DNA from: Planctomycetota bacterium
GTDB taxonomy: Bacteria > Planctomycetota > Planctomycetia > Pirellulales > Lacipirellulaceae
Length of the DNA: 64,000 nucleotides
Direction: 5' to 3'
Assembly: GCA_029259915.1 (NCBI GenBank)
Contig: JAJDED010000004.1
Location: 1-64,000, forward strand
Part shown: positions 53,641-62,609 of the stretch, piece after piece
How positions within the stretch are numbered: position 1 is the first letter of the stretch
Layout: each line of letters begins with the position of its first letter
Translations under genes and position numbers: made by a program
The notes under the pieces: generated by a model
The model's database searches: none
Seen by the model: the letters and a program-made list of their open reading frames with translations, nothing else
What the model was told of the DNA's origin: nothing

Positions 53641-55164
53641 ATGAGTAATGAACTTTGCGACATGCCGCGAAACCAGCATTCAAAGGTTACGCTCACCTTT
53701 GGACTTGGCGGCGTCTGGCTGCTCATTTCTCTGCTGGTGTCCTGCAAATCGATGAACGACGTTCCCCGCATCGAGCAGGAGCGGGTCGACTCGGGCTGGC
53801 CAAGGGCCAGAGAAACTTGGGAAGCTAATAGATTTCCGTCGCTGAGGGTCGAACTGCCTACGAATCCCGACGCAGAATATGTGAACAACGACCAGCTATG
53901 CTCGGTTTGCCACGATACGTACGTCCACGCGTTTGAGAATAATGTTCACCGCAGAGAAAGCTGCGAAGCGTGCCATGGGCCAGCAAGCCGACATCTTGAT
54001 ACACGCGGCAAAGATCCGGGATCCATACTGAGTTTCCACCGCATGGCTCCTGCACAACGCTCGGAAGTATGCGCCCAGTGCCATGAGCAAGACGCCTGTG
54101 CCCCGGGACACGAGTGGCGCCGCTCTGTTCATGCACACAAGGGAGTGGCCTGCACCGATTGCCATTTAAAGAACCATTACAACGTTCCGTCAGGCACACC
54201 GAAGATAACTCCCACACCGATTGCCGAGGAATCGTTCCCTCAGGATTGGAGAATCCTGCTTACGAGTACATTTGCTTCAAACGACGAAGATGGCGAACTA
54301 AGGCGTGCTTTACCATCGCTGCGAGGCACGTCGAACAACCTGGGTGCGATCGCACCGAACATCTGCTACCAATGCCATTGCGATAAACACGAGCTTGAAG
54401 AAGTTGCCCATCCTCATCAGATCCATGGGCCCAACAGTTTGAATTGCACTTCGTGCCACAACGCCCACGGCAATGTTTTGCCCTCGTCGAGGAAAGAACT
54501 TTGTCTGCAGTGTCACGACGGAACCTCGCCGAACGCCGCTTGGCACTCTTCCTCACACGATTTGGCCGGCGTTGCCTGCACCGACTGCCACAATCCGCAT
54601 CCCAATACGAGCGTCCAACGAGTTGTGAACATCAGCCACACCTCCGTGAAGCGCCCCCACCGATTGCCGATGTCGGTAAACGAGCCCGAAGCATGCTACA
54701 AGTGCCACCCGAAAATCTTGGGACTCACGGGCCTGCCATCGCACCACCCGATCAAAGAAGGAAAAGTGACTTGCTCCGACTGCCACGACGCGCACGGACA
54801 AGCCGAGGGGAATCTCAAAGAGCCGACGCTCAATCTCGTTTGCTACAAATGCCACGCCGATAAGCAAGGTCCCTTTGCCTATGAACATCCACCGGTGACG
54901 GAAGATTGCTCCATCTGCCACGAGCCTCATGGCACAGTGGCGAACAATCTGCTCCGACAACCGGCCTCGTTCTTATGCCTGCGTTGCCATACAGGTCACC
55001 GAGTCGACCCGACCACCTTCGACCACTTTGGTTTGCCGGTCGCAGACATCGATAACAATCCAGCGCTCCGCGGGGCGTTCTATAGCGACTGTACCCAATG
55101 CCATGACCAAATCCACGGAAGCGATCATCCATCGCAACGTCGAGCCGGTGTCTTTTTGAGATAA
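53641..55164 (+). CDS. 14-heme c-type cytochrome lipoprotein, MtrA/DmsE-like
   Basis: An exported electron carrier of 507 residues with 14 CxxCH heme-binding motifs, counted directly (first CSVCH, last CTQCH). A hydrophobic segment leads to the lipobox LVSC (Cys35), which suggests an outer-membrane-anchored periplasmic protein. The even spacing of motifs and many additional His residues fit a chain of bis-His hemes as in MtrA/DmsE (10 hemes); this one has four more. It is followed 73 bases later by a large outer-membrane barrel, the same order as mtrA-mtrB or pioA-pioB. No strong ribosome site is seen before the ATG at 53641; ATG 53662 is an alternative. Confidence 0.9.
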   Translation: MSNELCDMPRNQHSKVTLTFGLGGVWLLISLLVSCKSMNDVPRIEQERVDSGWPRARETWEANRFPSLRVELPTNPDAEYVNNDQLCSVCHDTYVHAFENNVHRRESCEACHGPASRHLDTRGKDPGSILSFHRMAPAQRSEVCAQCHEQDACAPGHEWRRSVHAHKGVACTDCHLKNHYNVPSGTPKITPTPIAEESFPQDWRILLTSTFASNDEDGELRRALPSLRGTSNNLGAIAPNICYQCHCDKHELEEVAHPHQIHGPNSLNCTSCHNAHGNVLPSSRKELCLQCHDGTSPNAAWHSSSHDLAGVACTDCHNPHPNTSVQRVVNISHTSVKRPHRLPMSVNEPEACYKCHPKILGLTGLPSHHPIKEGKVTCSDCHDAHGQAEGNLKEPTLNLVCYKCHADKQGPFAYEHPPVTEDCSICHEPHGTVANNLLRQPASFLCLRCHTGHRVDPTTFDHFGLPVADIDNNPALRGAFYSDCTQCHDQIHGSDHPSQRRAGVFLR

Positions 55165-55237
55165 GGGAACAGTGGAACCAAGGATAGTCAGCAAAAAATA
55201 GTTCTGCACGTATAAGTGCATTGTGAGGGGGAAGAGC

Positions 55238-57547
55238 ATGCTTAAGAAGTATGCGATATTCATTGTGAGTGCGCTTGTCATCATGACGAGCATTGCTAGC
55301 GCTGAAACATTGCGCTCCGCTGATTCTACAGATCTGCCGCAGCAAAAAGTCCATATCCTAAAACCCTCGATGGATACTGCCGATACCGTTTGGCTTGATA
55401 AATATGCCTATTCTTCAAGCGACGATCCAATGCGACCGTCAACTGCGGCGGTGGAATATTCTCTGTCGTCTTCATTCGGTTGGCCACATACTTTTGCTGG
55501 TACTGGCCAGCCACTAACAACCTGGATCGATTGGACGCTCACCAAGGAATCGGAGTTGCCGATCATGATTTCCGATTCCGAAGTCCATGCGGCGGCCTAT
55601 AGCGAAGGGTGCTACGCGCCGGATCACTATTACACGGCACCGCCGAGATCGTTCCACGCATGCAATTCGTGCAACGCCTCCCCCTATGGTCTGGCACTTC
55701 GGGGTGGTTGGTGGGACATCGACACCCAAGGGGATCAATCGAAAGTTGGCGAATTCCAGAGTTTGGAGTCCTCAGAATTTTGGGACGCCGACGGACTCTA
55801 TACCGACGGACGTAAAACGGTAGATTTTTCTGTGACCGGGTTGGACTCCGAAGGCACTGACGCACGCTTACGCTATTTTGGCCCGGCAATATCAGCTGAC
55901 ATCGAGTACCAACGATTTCTGCGCCGTCTGGATCACGACCCCTTAGCGGGAACCACCGATTTTCAACAGCAGCCCGCGGGGGGGACCTTCATAATCAAAG
56001 AAGACCTCAACGCAGGCGAGAATTACGCAATCCGCGTGCAAGAGCTAAAAGCAAACTTCAAAGGCAATCTCACGAAGAACCTCAAATGGCGACTTGGCGT
56101 TTGGGGGATGCGCAAACAAGGCGAGAGGCAAGTCAACGCCCTGGGGCATTGCTTCAACCATCCCAACGATACCGACATCAACTCCAATCCAGTGTTCGGC
56201 ACTTCCTGCCATGTGCTAACGCAGCGTCAACGGATTGACTGGGTCACCACCGAAATCGAACCCGCCATAGAGGCAACCATCGGCCAGGCCACGGTCGAAT
56301 ATGCCAGGACGATGAGGGCGTTTGACCAAAGCGATCAAGTTACCACGCGTTCATACAACTTCTTCGGCTTCGGTAGCGATTTGCCCTATGCTGTTGTTCC
56401 AGAAAATTTCACAGAAATTGATCGCCTCAAATCCAACGTATTACTATTGCCGAACTGGGATGTCTACTCCAGCTATTACAATGGAAACACAAGAAACAAA
56501 ACCCGCGAAACCAACCGCCGACTCTGGGGCTTCGATGTGCGAAGCACGGTGCGTAACGGTGCAACCTCTTCGCTGACAGGGTTTGCTAAGAAGAATGTTC
56601 AAACGGGCCAGCTGCCTTCCGTGCTCCTACCGGAAGAAAACATTGGCGATTTGGTCGCTCCGATCAACTACGATCAAACCACCGCAGGCCTAAAAGGCCG
56701 TTGGCGACCTTTCTATGGCGACTGCTCTTGGCGACACGATCTGAGGTTGTCGGGAGGCTACGAATACCGCGGACTGGCCCGCGAGAACGCTACTTTCACC
56801 GAAAATACCACCAGCGTAAACCAGTCGCAAACCACCGCCAATCTTGCACACGTTCGTGCTTCGATGACGTGGAACCGTGCGTTCGAATCCCATGTCCGCT
56901 ACCGCTTCGGTTTTGTCGATGATCCGTTATTTGGTATCGCCAAGAATGGCACTACAAACACAAAACTTCCGACTCAAGAACATCTTGTGGAAATCGGCAG
57001 CACGTGGACTCCCGCAGACAATATCTTGCTTTCAGGAACCTTCGGTTCAGAAAACCGATGGAACCGCTCTAGTGTCAGCAACTTCCAAGAAGATAGTTAC
57101 CCGGTTGTCGTATCAGGTTGGTATGCCCCAGTAACTCGGTGGACTGTTTCCGGCGGCTTGGCGTTCTTTACAAATTGGATTGACCAAGACGTAACTCTTG
57201 GCGCGTTAACCAATTCTCTCACATCACAATGGAATTATCGTGGGACAAGCGACGTGGTGAACGTCGGCACCACCTATGCTTGGAACGATTGCTTGACCTT
57301 GTCGGGGGGTTTGGAGTTTGTTCGCGGAGTCAACGGATTCACGACGCCGGCAACGGTCCCTGCCATCTCGCAGTTCTCAGACGTGATTGTAGAAACCACC
57401 CGCTGGTCCGCTGGCCTGGACTACCAGCTAACCGATGGCATGGACTTCTATTTCCGCTACCAGTTTTTCGATTACGAAGACAAAACCCAAAACATCAACA
57501 GCGGCACAGCCAACCTGTTCCTAACAGGCATCAATGCCATCTTCTAG
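55238..57547 (+). CDS. MtrB/PioB-like outer-membrane beta-barrel
   Basis: A 769-residue outer-membrane protein: signal peptide (1-22, SIASAE), and a long C-terminal series of alternating hydrophobic/polar strands (FESHVRYRFGFV, ATVEYARTM, YEYRGLARENATF), ending in a Phe (GINAIF), the usual outer-membrane insertion signal. The N-terminal part has the CxxC pair Cys142/Cys145 (HACNSCNA), also a mark of MtrB, though at a later position. In the Mtr/Pio model the barrel holds the multiheme cytochrome in the outer membrane. The ATG at 55238 has GAGGGGGAAGAG before it; a GTG at 55223 is less likely. Confidence 0.78.
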   Translation: MLKKYAIFIVSALVIMTSIASAETLRSADSTDLPQQKVHILKPSMDTADTVWLDKYAYSSSDDPMRPSTAAVEYSLSSSFGWPHTFAGTGQPLTTWIDWTLTKESELPIMISDSEVHAAAYSEGCYAPDHYYTAPPRSFHACNSCNASPYGLALRGGWWDIDTQGDQSKVGEFQSLESSEFWDADGLYTDGRKTVDFSVTGLDSEGTDARLRYFGPAISADIEYQRFLRRLDHDPLAGTTDFQQQPAGGTFIIKEDLNAGENYAIRVQELKANFKGNLTKNLKWRLGVWGMRKQGERQVNALGHCFNHPNDTDINSNPVFGTSCHVLTQRQRIDWVTTEIEPAIEATIGQATVEYARTMRAFDQSDQVTTRSYNFFGFGSDLPYAVVPENFTEIDRLKSNVLLLPNWDVYSSYYNGNTRNKTRETNRRLWGFDVRSTVRNGATSSLTGFAKKNVQTGQLPSVLLPEENIGDLVAPINYDQTTAGLKGRWRPFYGDCSWRHDLRLSGGYEYRGLARENATFTENTTSVNQSQTTANLAHVRASMTWNRAFESHVRYRFGFVDDPLFGIAKNGTTNTKLPTQEHLVEIGSTWTPADNILLSGTFGSENRWNRSSVSNFQEDSYPVVVSGWYAPVTRWTVSGGLAFFTNWIDQDVTLGALTNSLTSQWNYRGTSDVVNVGTTYAWNDCLTLSGGLEFVRGVNGFTTPATVPAISQFSDVIVETTRWSAGLDYQLTDGMDFYFRYQFFDYEDKTQNINSGTANLFLTGINAIF

Positions 57548-58192
57548 AGCGAGATGCCCCGCCGCAGCGCGCTGATGGCATGCCGTTTTCGCTACAGTTT
57601 TCTTGCGAAGCGTCTGCGGCAGCGGTGAATGAAGACCAGTCTAGCGCTCAAGGGTGTCCGATCTTGGCACAGTTAGGTGTGCGGTTGTGCACACTTTTCC
57701 AGAAGAATTCTGTGGCTAAATAGATGTGCGACACATTGTATTGACATGGATTATTTTCGTCATATTTTTTTCTAGTTGCACTTTGACACGAGTGGCACGT
57801 AGGCCTAGGATGAGGGCTAGTAGTTTTGAACACGTGGTTCCATTCCTTGGGCATCTCTTTCAGCTTCTTTAAATAGCCTGGCAAGAGACTGCCAAAGAAT
57901 TTCCGGAGCGCCTAATGGTACACCGCTTGGCAGGTCACCTCAAAGACTGGCTGTGTTAGCGGTTCGACATCCCCGGGTTTCCACAGAAATAGCCCAGGCA
58001 AAAACCAAGACTACTTTTGTCGATCACTCTCTCCGGTCCCATTATTTTTGGGCGACCTCATTCTCGGCAGCCTATTGCTGCAAACTGTGTGTAATGCCGT
58101 TTGTGTCGCATTACGTAGGTTCCCAGGATCCGGTCTAGCACTATCCGACTGGCTCCGAAACCCAATACTTTCATGAACTGGAGTAAAGCACC
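57548..58192. other. Long leader or intergenic region before the PEP-CTERM cytochrome
   Basis: About 645 bases without a supported gene. It contains a sigma-70-like promoter at 57741-57768, which would give a leader of roughly 415 bases. I looked for cyclic-di-GMP-type riboswitch motifs by eye and did not find a convincing one. Confidence 0.4.
57741..57768 (+). promoter_or_regulatory. Sigma-70-like promoter
   Basis: TTGACA (57741-57746), 16-base spacer, TATTTT (57763-57768). The -35 is perfect and the -10 is weaker. It lies about 430 bases before the next start, so the transcript would have a long untranslated leader or encode something small. Confidence 0.4.
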
Positions 58193-58798
58193 ATGAAGAA
58201 AACTGTAATCAAAACAATAACCGCTATGACAGTAGGTTTGCTCGTTATGGCTTCGTCCGAAACGGTTCAAGCCACTCCTACCATTGCCGGCGGAGCTGCC
58301 TGTACAAATTGCCACGGCACTTCTGTGGGAGGGACAGTGGGAGGTACATTGAATGTACTCCCATCGGATATTGTGGAAATCCCTTTGGGAGGCTCTCAGA
58401 CCGTGACCTTTGATATCACCGACATCCCAAGCGGCAAAGCGGCAATTGCGCTGACAGGGCTCGCAGATCCCCTGCTCGCTGCTACTTTGGGCGCTGGCTG
58501 GTCTGATATCGCTGGCGCTTATTTCGCAACGGATACACCATTTGTAGAGGCCCCAGCACCACAATCTTACACGCTGGGTCTGACTATTGGTGCCGGTGCA
58601 ACGCTCGGCGACTACGGAATTGGAGGTCAATTTGCTGGTAACAAAGGATTTAATCCTGCGAGTTGGGCCAGTACCTTCGATTTCACCGTGCGTGTAATTG
58701 AAGCGATTCCTGAACCGGCATCCCTTGCGTTGATGGGCCTTGGCCTAACGACGATTGGTTTGATGTCGATCAGAAGAAAGTCTCGGCAGAATGAATAA
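58193..58798 (+). CDS. PEP-CTERM protein with one c-type heme motif
   Basis: A 201-residue exported protein that combines a signal peptide (1-27, ending TVQATP), one heme-binding motif CTNCHG (Cys37-His41), a beta-type Gly/Thr/Pro-rich body with ITDIPSGKAAIALTG, and a PEP-CTERM tail (IPEPASLALMGLGL, then RRKSR). It would bind heme outside the cytoplasm and be sorted to the surface or matrix by exosortase. It lies 645 bases behind the MtrB-like barrel gene and has its own terminator. Electron transfer at the cell surface is an inference; chance occurrence of one CxxCH cannot be excluded, though its place just after the signal peptide resembles true monoheme proteins. Confidence 0.8.
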   Translation: MKKTVIKTITAMTVGLLVMASSETVQATPTIAGGAACTNCHGTSVGGTVGGTLNVLPSDIVEIPLGGSQTVTFDITDIPSGKAAIALTGLADPLLAATLGAGWSDIAGAYFATDTPFVEAPAPQSYTLGLTIGAGATLGDYGIGGQFAGNKGFNPASWASTFDFTVRVIEAIPEPASLALMGLGLTTIGLMSIRRKSRQNE

Positions 58799-58865
58799 CG
58801 TGTTTGTTCTGCCTAACCAACATGGCGAAAAGTCGTAATTGACTTCCGCACTTTGGATGCGTAGC

Positions 58866-58901
58866 GAGCCGTCCAGCTTTTAGCTGGGCGGCTCTTTTTT
58901 T
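58866..58901 (+). terminator. Rho-independent terminator after the PEP-CTERM cytochrome
   Basis: GAGCCGTCCAGC (58866-58877) pairs with GCTGGGCGGCTC (58883-58894; one G-U pair), with a 5-base loop and a T run to 58901. Confidence 0.9.
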
Positions 58902-58986
58902 GCCTCGATTTTGACAACCGGCACAGGATGTGCGTCGTTTAAGGACCAGGGAAGCCGTCTACTTAGCCTTGTTAGGAGCTAGTCCG

Positions 58987-59310
58987 ATGGTCGCTCAACC
59001 TTTACTCGACGAATACCTGCAAGAATTACGTGCCCAAGTTTGCAGCCGATGTGTTGAACGCCCCGAGGGTGGCCCTCCCTGTAAGCCCTTGGGCAAACGG
59101 TGCGGTATCGAACTGCATCTCTCTGAGTTTGTCGACGCCGTCCATGCAGTCAGCAATGTCAGGATCGATCCCTACATGGACTCGCTTCACGACAGCGTCT
59201 GCGAGAATTGCCAAAACAGCACTACCAGCCAATGCCCCTGCCCGCTTAAGTATTTGCTACTTTTAGCCGTCGAGGCAATTGAAAACGTAGACGAAAGACA
59301 CCAGGACTAA
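58987..59310 (+). CDS. Small protein with eight cysteines
   Basis: A 107-residue soluble protein with Cys at 19, 22, 32, 39, 72, 75, 83 and 85: CSRC, PPC, RC, then CENC and CPC. The grouping of two sets of four suggests two zinc or Fe-S sites. The remainder is helical (LSEFVDAVHAVSNVRI). No signal peptide. The ATG at 58987 is chosen because TTAGGAGC precedes it; a longer frame from 58930 is weaker. It lies between heme-protein genes, convergent with the tetraheme cytochrome, and may serve electron transfer or maturation. No family recognised. Confidence 0.68.
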   Translation: MVAQPLLDEYLQELRAQVCSRCVERPEGGPPCKPLGKRCGIELHLSEFVDAVHAVSNVRIDPYMDSLHDSVCENCQNSTTSQCPCPLKYLLLLAVEAIENVDERHQD

Positions 59311-59355
59311 CGCCGTTTTCGAACTCGCACTCTCTCACAGCGTCAAACGCGGTGA

Positions 59356-59889
59356 CTATTCCTTGTCGAAATCCATATGCGATTGGTGCCTCTTGGCCTC
59401 GTGGCATTTGATGCAGATGTTCCCTGGCTGGAGCTTGTGAATCGCGCTGCGGACCGCCGCTTCGCCTTCCGGAGTTATGTCCTCCTCGACGAATTTCAAG
59501 GCCAACTCTGCGTGCTTACTTCCTGGGCCATGACATGATTCGCAGGTGACACCAGCCAAATCAGACGTCGACGCATCCTTGTATCCGCTAGGCATACCAA
59601 AGCCTGTCGTATGACATGCCAGACATTCAGCATTCTCGCGGTACTTGGCAGGGAGAATTTCGAATGCTTTCGAATGCTCGTCCTTTTTCCAGGTGCGAAA
59701 CTGGGGAAAGTGGCAAGCTGCACATTTCTTCGTTCCCACGAAATTCTGATCGGCTGGTGGGGAGGCTGCCTCTTCCGCGACTCCAGTCTCAGGTTTTGCC
59801 AGTGTTACCACTGCCAGCACGACCAGAGTAATTCCCACAAGTGTAGCCCCGATAGTTCGGCCACTTCTACTACGCCAAATCGCACTCAT
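59356..59889 (-). CDS. Tetraheme cytochrome c-554-like protein
   Basis: A 177-residue exported cytochrome with an N-terminal helix (14-31) acting as signal or membrane anchor and four CxxCH motifs: Cys56-His60, 89-93, 116-120, 159-163. The sequence FVGTKKCAACHFPQF and VTCESCHGPGSKH is the cytochrome c-554-type fold, found in nitrifiers and many planctomycetes. It is placed in the periplasm and could feed electrons to the 14-heme protein, an inference. The ATG at 59889 is supported by GGAAGGGAA; it is divergent from ccmE. Confidence 0.88.
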   Translation of the reverse strand: MSAIWRSRSGRTIGATLVGITLVVLAVVTLAKPETGVAEEAASPPADQNFVGTKKCAACHFPQFRTWKKDEHSKAFEILPAKYRENAECLACHTTGFGMPSGYKDASTSDLAGVTCESCHGPGSKHAELALKFVEEDITPEGEAAVRSAIHKLQPGNICIKCHEAKRHQSHMDFDKE

Positions 59890-60167
59890 CGTGTTATTCC
59901 CTTCCAATTGTTGCTAGCTGGAGGACCTAGGGTGTCTTGTTACAACCCACGACATAAATCTCTGATAACGATAGCAATTCACGTGCCAGTTTACGTCGTT
60001 GAACTGGTGGCTTTGACCAAAACCGGTCAATTTGCTATCTAACGCAGCCCTGTGCCAGACGGCATCCCCACGCTTGTTGGATATGCCCGTATGCGCTCGC
60101 TGCACGTAATTCAACTGCGATCATCGTACCAGATTTTCACTGCCGAAGTTAGGAGTCAGTTTCCACA

Positions 60168-60557
60168 ATGACGGCAACGCAAAGACTTTTCCTAGGTGGG
60201 GTCGTGATCACTTTCGCGACGATGGCTCTCGCCTATTTGGGCGCTTCTTCGAGCTGGCAATTCTATCTCACAGTAGACGAATTGGCGGCTGACGCCGCGT
60301 CGTTCCGCGAGAGTCGTGTGCGCATTAGTGGGAAAGTTGCCCGCGATTCTCTTCAAATTGCCCCCGACCGTTCCCAAGCCTCTTTTGTTCTCCAGGGTGA
60401 AACCGCCAAACTCAACGTGCAGTACACCGGACTCATCCCCGACAACCTGGCTGAAGGTATCGAAGTCGTTGTGGAAGGGCGGTTGGAAGATACCGGTTTG
60501 GTGCGAGGCAACAAAGTTCTTACTCGATGTGCAAGCAAGTACTCGTCGAACGGATAG
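60168..60557 (+). CDS. ccmE: Heme chaperone CcmE, Cys-type
   Basis: Cytochrome c maturation protein that takes heme from the CcmC side and passes it to CcmF. The 129-residue protein has an N-terminal membrane helix (8-25) and the OB-fold domain (VRISGKVARDSLQI, ASFVLQGETAKLNVQY, GIEVVVEGRL). The heme-attaching residue is Cys121 in RCASKY, giving CxxxY where E. coli has HxxxY; this variant is known in archaea and sulfate reducers. It is the first gene of the ccmEFAB run. Confidence 0.87.
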   Translation: MTATQRLFLGGVVITFATMALAYLGASSSWQFYLTVDELAADAASFRESRVRISGKVARDSLQIAPDRSQASFVLQGETAKLNVQYTGLIPDNLAEGIEVVVEGRLEDTGLVRGNKVLTRCASKYSSNG

Positions 60558-60596
60558 GGTTTGTGGTCGGTCCCCATAGGAATATGCGAAAAGATA

Positions 60597-62588
60597 ATGC
60601 TTGGTTTCGGTGAGCTTTGTTTACTTGGTGCATTCATTGCATCGGGATTTGCCGCGTTTGCAACCTTAGCAGGTTGCGACGACAAGCATCGTGCGCTTGA
60701 AAAAAGCGCACTCATTTCGTCGGCAGCCAGTCTCGTACTGCTCACACTGGTCATGCTCATTCTGGCCATTGCGCTGCTTACCAAGAACTATCAATTCGAC
60801 TACGTCGCATACTACTGCAGCCAACACCTGCCCTGGTATTATGGGTTGTCTGCTCTTTGGGTGGGACAAGCCGGTTCGCTGTTATTGTGGGCTTGGTTTT
60901 TGGGCATACTAGCGATGATCTTCCGATTCGCGTCGTCAAGAAAATCAGACACACTCAGGCAGCGCGCATTTGGTTTGTTGATGGCCAACACTTGCTTCCT
61001 GATCGCAACCATGGTGTTCGCAGCCGACCCTATGGCCCGAAGTGTTGGCACTCCCACCGAAGGCGCCGGCCTCAGCCCCTTGCTCCAGCATCCCGCGATG
61101 CTGATCCACCCACCCATCATATTCCTGGGTTACGCCGCTTGGGCAATTCCCTTCGCGCTAGCGACTGCTGCACTGATCAATAAACGCTTCGATACAACTT
61201 GGATCCAACAAGCTCGGCCTTGGGCCCTGTTTGCCTGGGCAGTGCTTGGCGCCGGTATCCTGCTGGGAGCCGAGTGGGCCTACGAAGAACTTGGCTGGGG
61301 CGGCTACTGGGGATGGGACCCCGTGGAAAACGGGTCACTGATCCCTTGGCTACTGGGCACTGCGTTTATCCACACGATGATGACCTGGCGACGACGCGGC
61401 ATCATGAAAAAAACAACGGTTGCCTTGGCGATTGCCACTTTTGCAATGTGCAACTTCGCAACCTTTCTCACCCGTAGCGGCATCTTCAGCAGCCTCCACG
61501 CATTTAGTCAGTCGCCCATCGGTTGGTTGTTTCTGGCACTCATGCTTGTGTTGGCATTGGCCGGTGGAATTTTGATTTACCAACGCCGCAAAGAACTAGC
61601 GCCAGAGAATCAAATCACCTCCGCAATGAGCCGTGAAGCGATGGTCGCCATGACGACGGTGGCACTACTGCTGCTCGCAACCGTGACTTGCCTGGGCACG
61701 CTTAGCGTTGCCCTTTCCGATGCCCTAGTCGGCACCAAAATCACGGTCGGGCCACCCTTTTACAACAACGTTCTGGCACCAACCGGACTGCTAATTTTGA
61801 CAGCAACCGCTTTAGCACCGCTGCTCCGCTGGGGATCAACGCCTTCTGCTCCAGAAAAACGAATGCTGAAGATCTCCGCCACCGTCGGCGTTCTTACTAT
61901 GATGGGAATCGTCGTTGGGGGTGCTACACATTATCTCTTGATCGCTGTGACAGGAATTGTCGCGTTTGCCGTGGCCGTGCTTTTGTGTTCCCTGTGGTTG
62001 GACGCCAAGCGACGTCCTTGCGACAACTATTGGGCCAGCTTGGTACGCTGCCTAAGAGAAAAGCGCAATCAGTACGCAGGGTTCTTCGTTCACTTGGGAT
62101 TTTTTGCCTTAGCGATCGGAATCGTCGGCTCGTCGTTGGGGACCCAACGCCATGAGGTTAGCCTCATGCAGGGACAAACGATCGAATGGGCTGGTCGATC
62201 GATCCAACTGGTAGACATTGTCGATCGCCAACTTCCAGACAAGCTCGTTGCCGGCGCGGTGCTAGAAGTTTCTCGCATCGGCGATGTTCCTGTGAAACTC
62301 ACTCCGGAACAACACTTGCACCTGCTGCAAAACGAGTGGACCACCGAGGTCGCTATCCAGTCGGACTGGAGCGGGGATCTCTATATGATCCTGCATGGCG
62401 GAACGGAAGACGGAGGCGTGAGACTTACCCTGGTCGATAATCCAAGAATGCGTTGGCTATGGCTCGGCGGCTTAACCATGCTGCTGGGGGCAACCGTCTC
62501 ACTTTGGCCAAACAAAAAAGCTGCCAGGCAAAACTACAATCAACCCGCGGAATTCAGCGAACAGCCACAAGGTCTCAAGGCGGCCTAA
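60597..62588 (+). CDS. ccmF: Cytochrome c heme lyase subunit CcmF
   Basis: A 663-residue polytopic membrane protein of the heme ligation complex. It contains the WWD heme-handling domain, WGGYWGWDPVENGSLIPWL (Trp234 on), about 14 membrane helices, and periplasmic loops with conserved His. It accepts heme from CcmE and attaches it to CxxCH motifs. The ATG at 60597 is chosen within a frame starting at 60561 (TTG). It lies 39 bases after ccmE and 21 before ccmA. Its length matches the family. Confidence 0.93.
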   Translation: MLGFGELCLLGAFIASGFAAFATLAGCDDKHRALEKSALISSAASLVLLTLVMLILAIALLTKNYQFDYVAYYCSQHLPWYYGLSALWVGQAGSLLLWAWFLGILAMIFRFASSRKSDTLRQRAFGLLMANTCFLIATMVFAADPMARSVGTPTEGAGLSPLLQHPAMLIHPPIIFLGYAAWAIPFALATAALINKRFDTTWIQQARPWALFAWAVLGAGILLGAEWAYEELGWGGYWGWDPVENGSLIPWLLGTAFIHTMMTWRRRGIMKKTTVALAIATFAMCNFATFLTRSGIFSSLHAFSQSPIGWLFLALMLVLALAGGILIYQRRKELAPENQITSAMSREAMVAMTTVALLLLATVTCLGTLSVALSDALVGTKITVGPPFYNNVLAPTGLLILTATALAPLLRWGSTPSAPEKRMLKISATVGVLTMMGIVVGGATHYLLIAVTGIVAFAVAVLLCSLWLDAKRRPCDNYWASLVRCLREKRNQYAGFFVHLGFFALAIGIVGSSLGTQRHEVSLMQGQTIEWAGRSIQLVDIVDRQLPDKLVAGAVLEVSRIGDVPVKLTPEQHLHLLQNEWTTEVAIQSDWSGDLYMILHGGTEDGGVRLTLVDNPRMRWLWLGGLTMLLGATVSLWPNKKAARQNYNQPAEFSEQPQGLKAA

Positions 62589-62609
62589 CAGACCGACTCA
62601 GCAACCCAA

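Noticed and set aside
57770-58192. Cyclic-di-GMP (GEMM) riboswitch before the PEP-CTERM cytochrome
   Set aside because: A CCACAG...GCCCAGGCAAAAACC stretch looked similar, but the conserved second helix and the GGTAGGTAGCGGGGTTACC-like part are not found.
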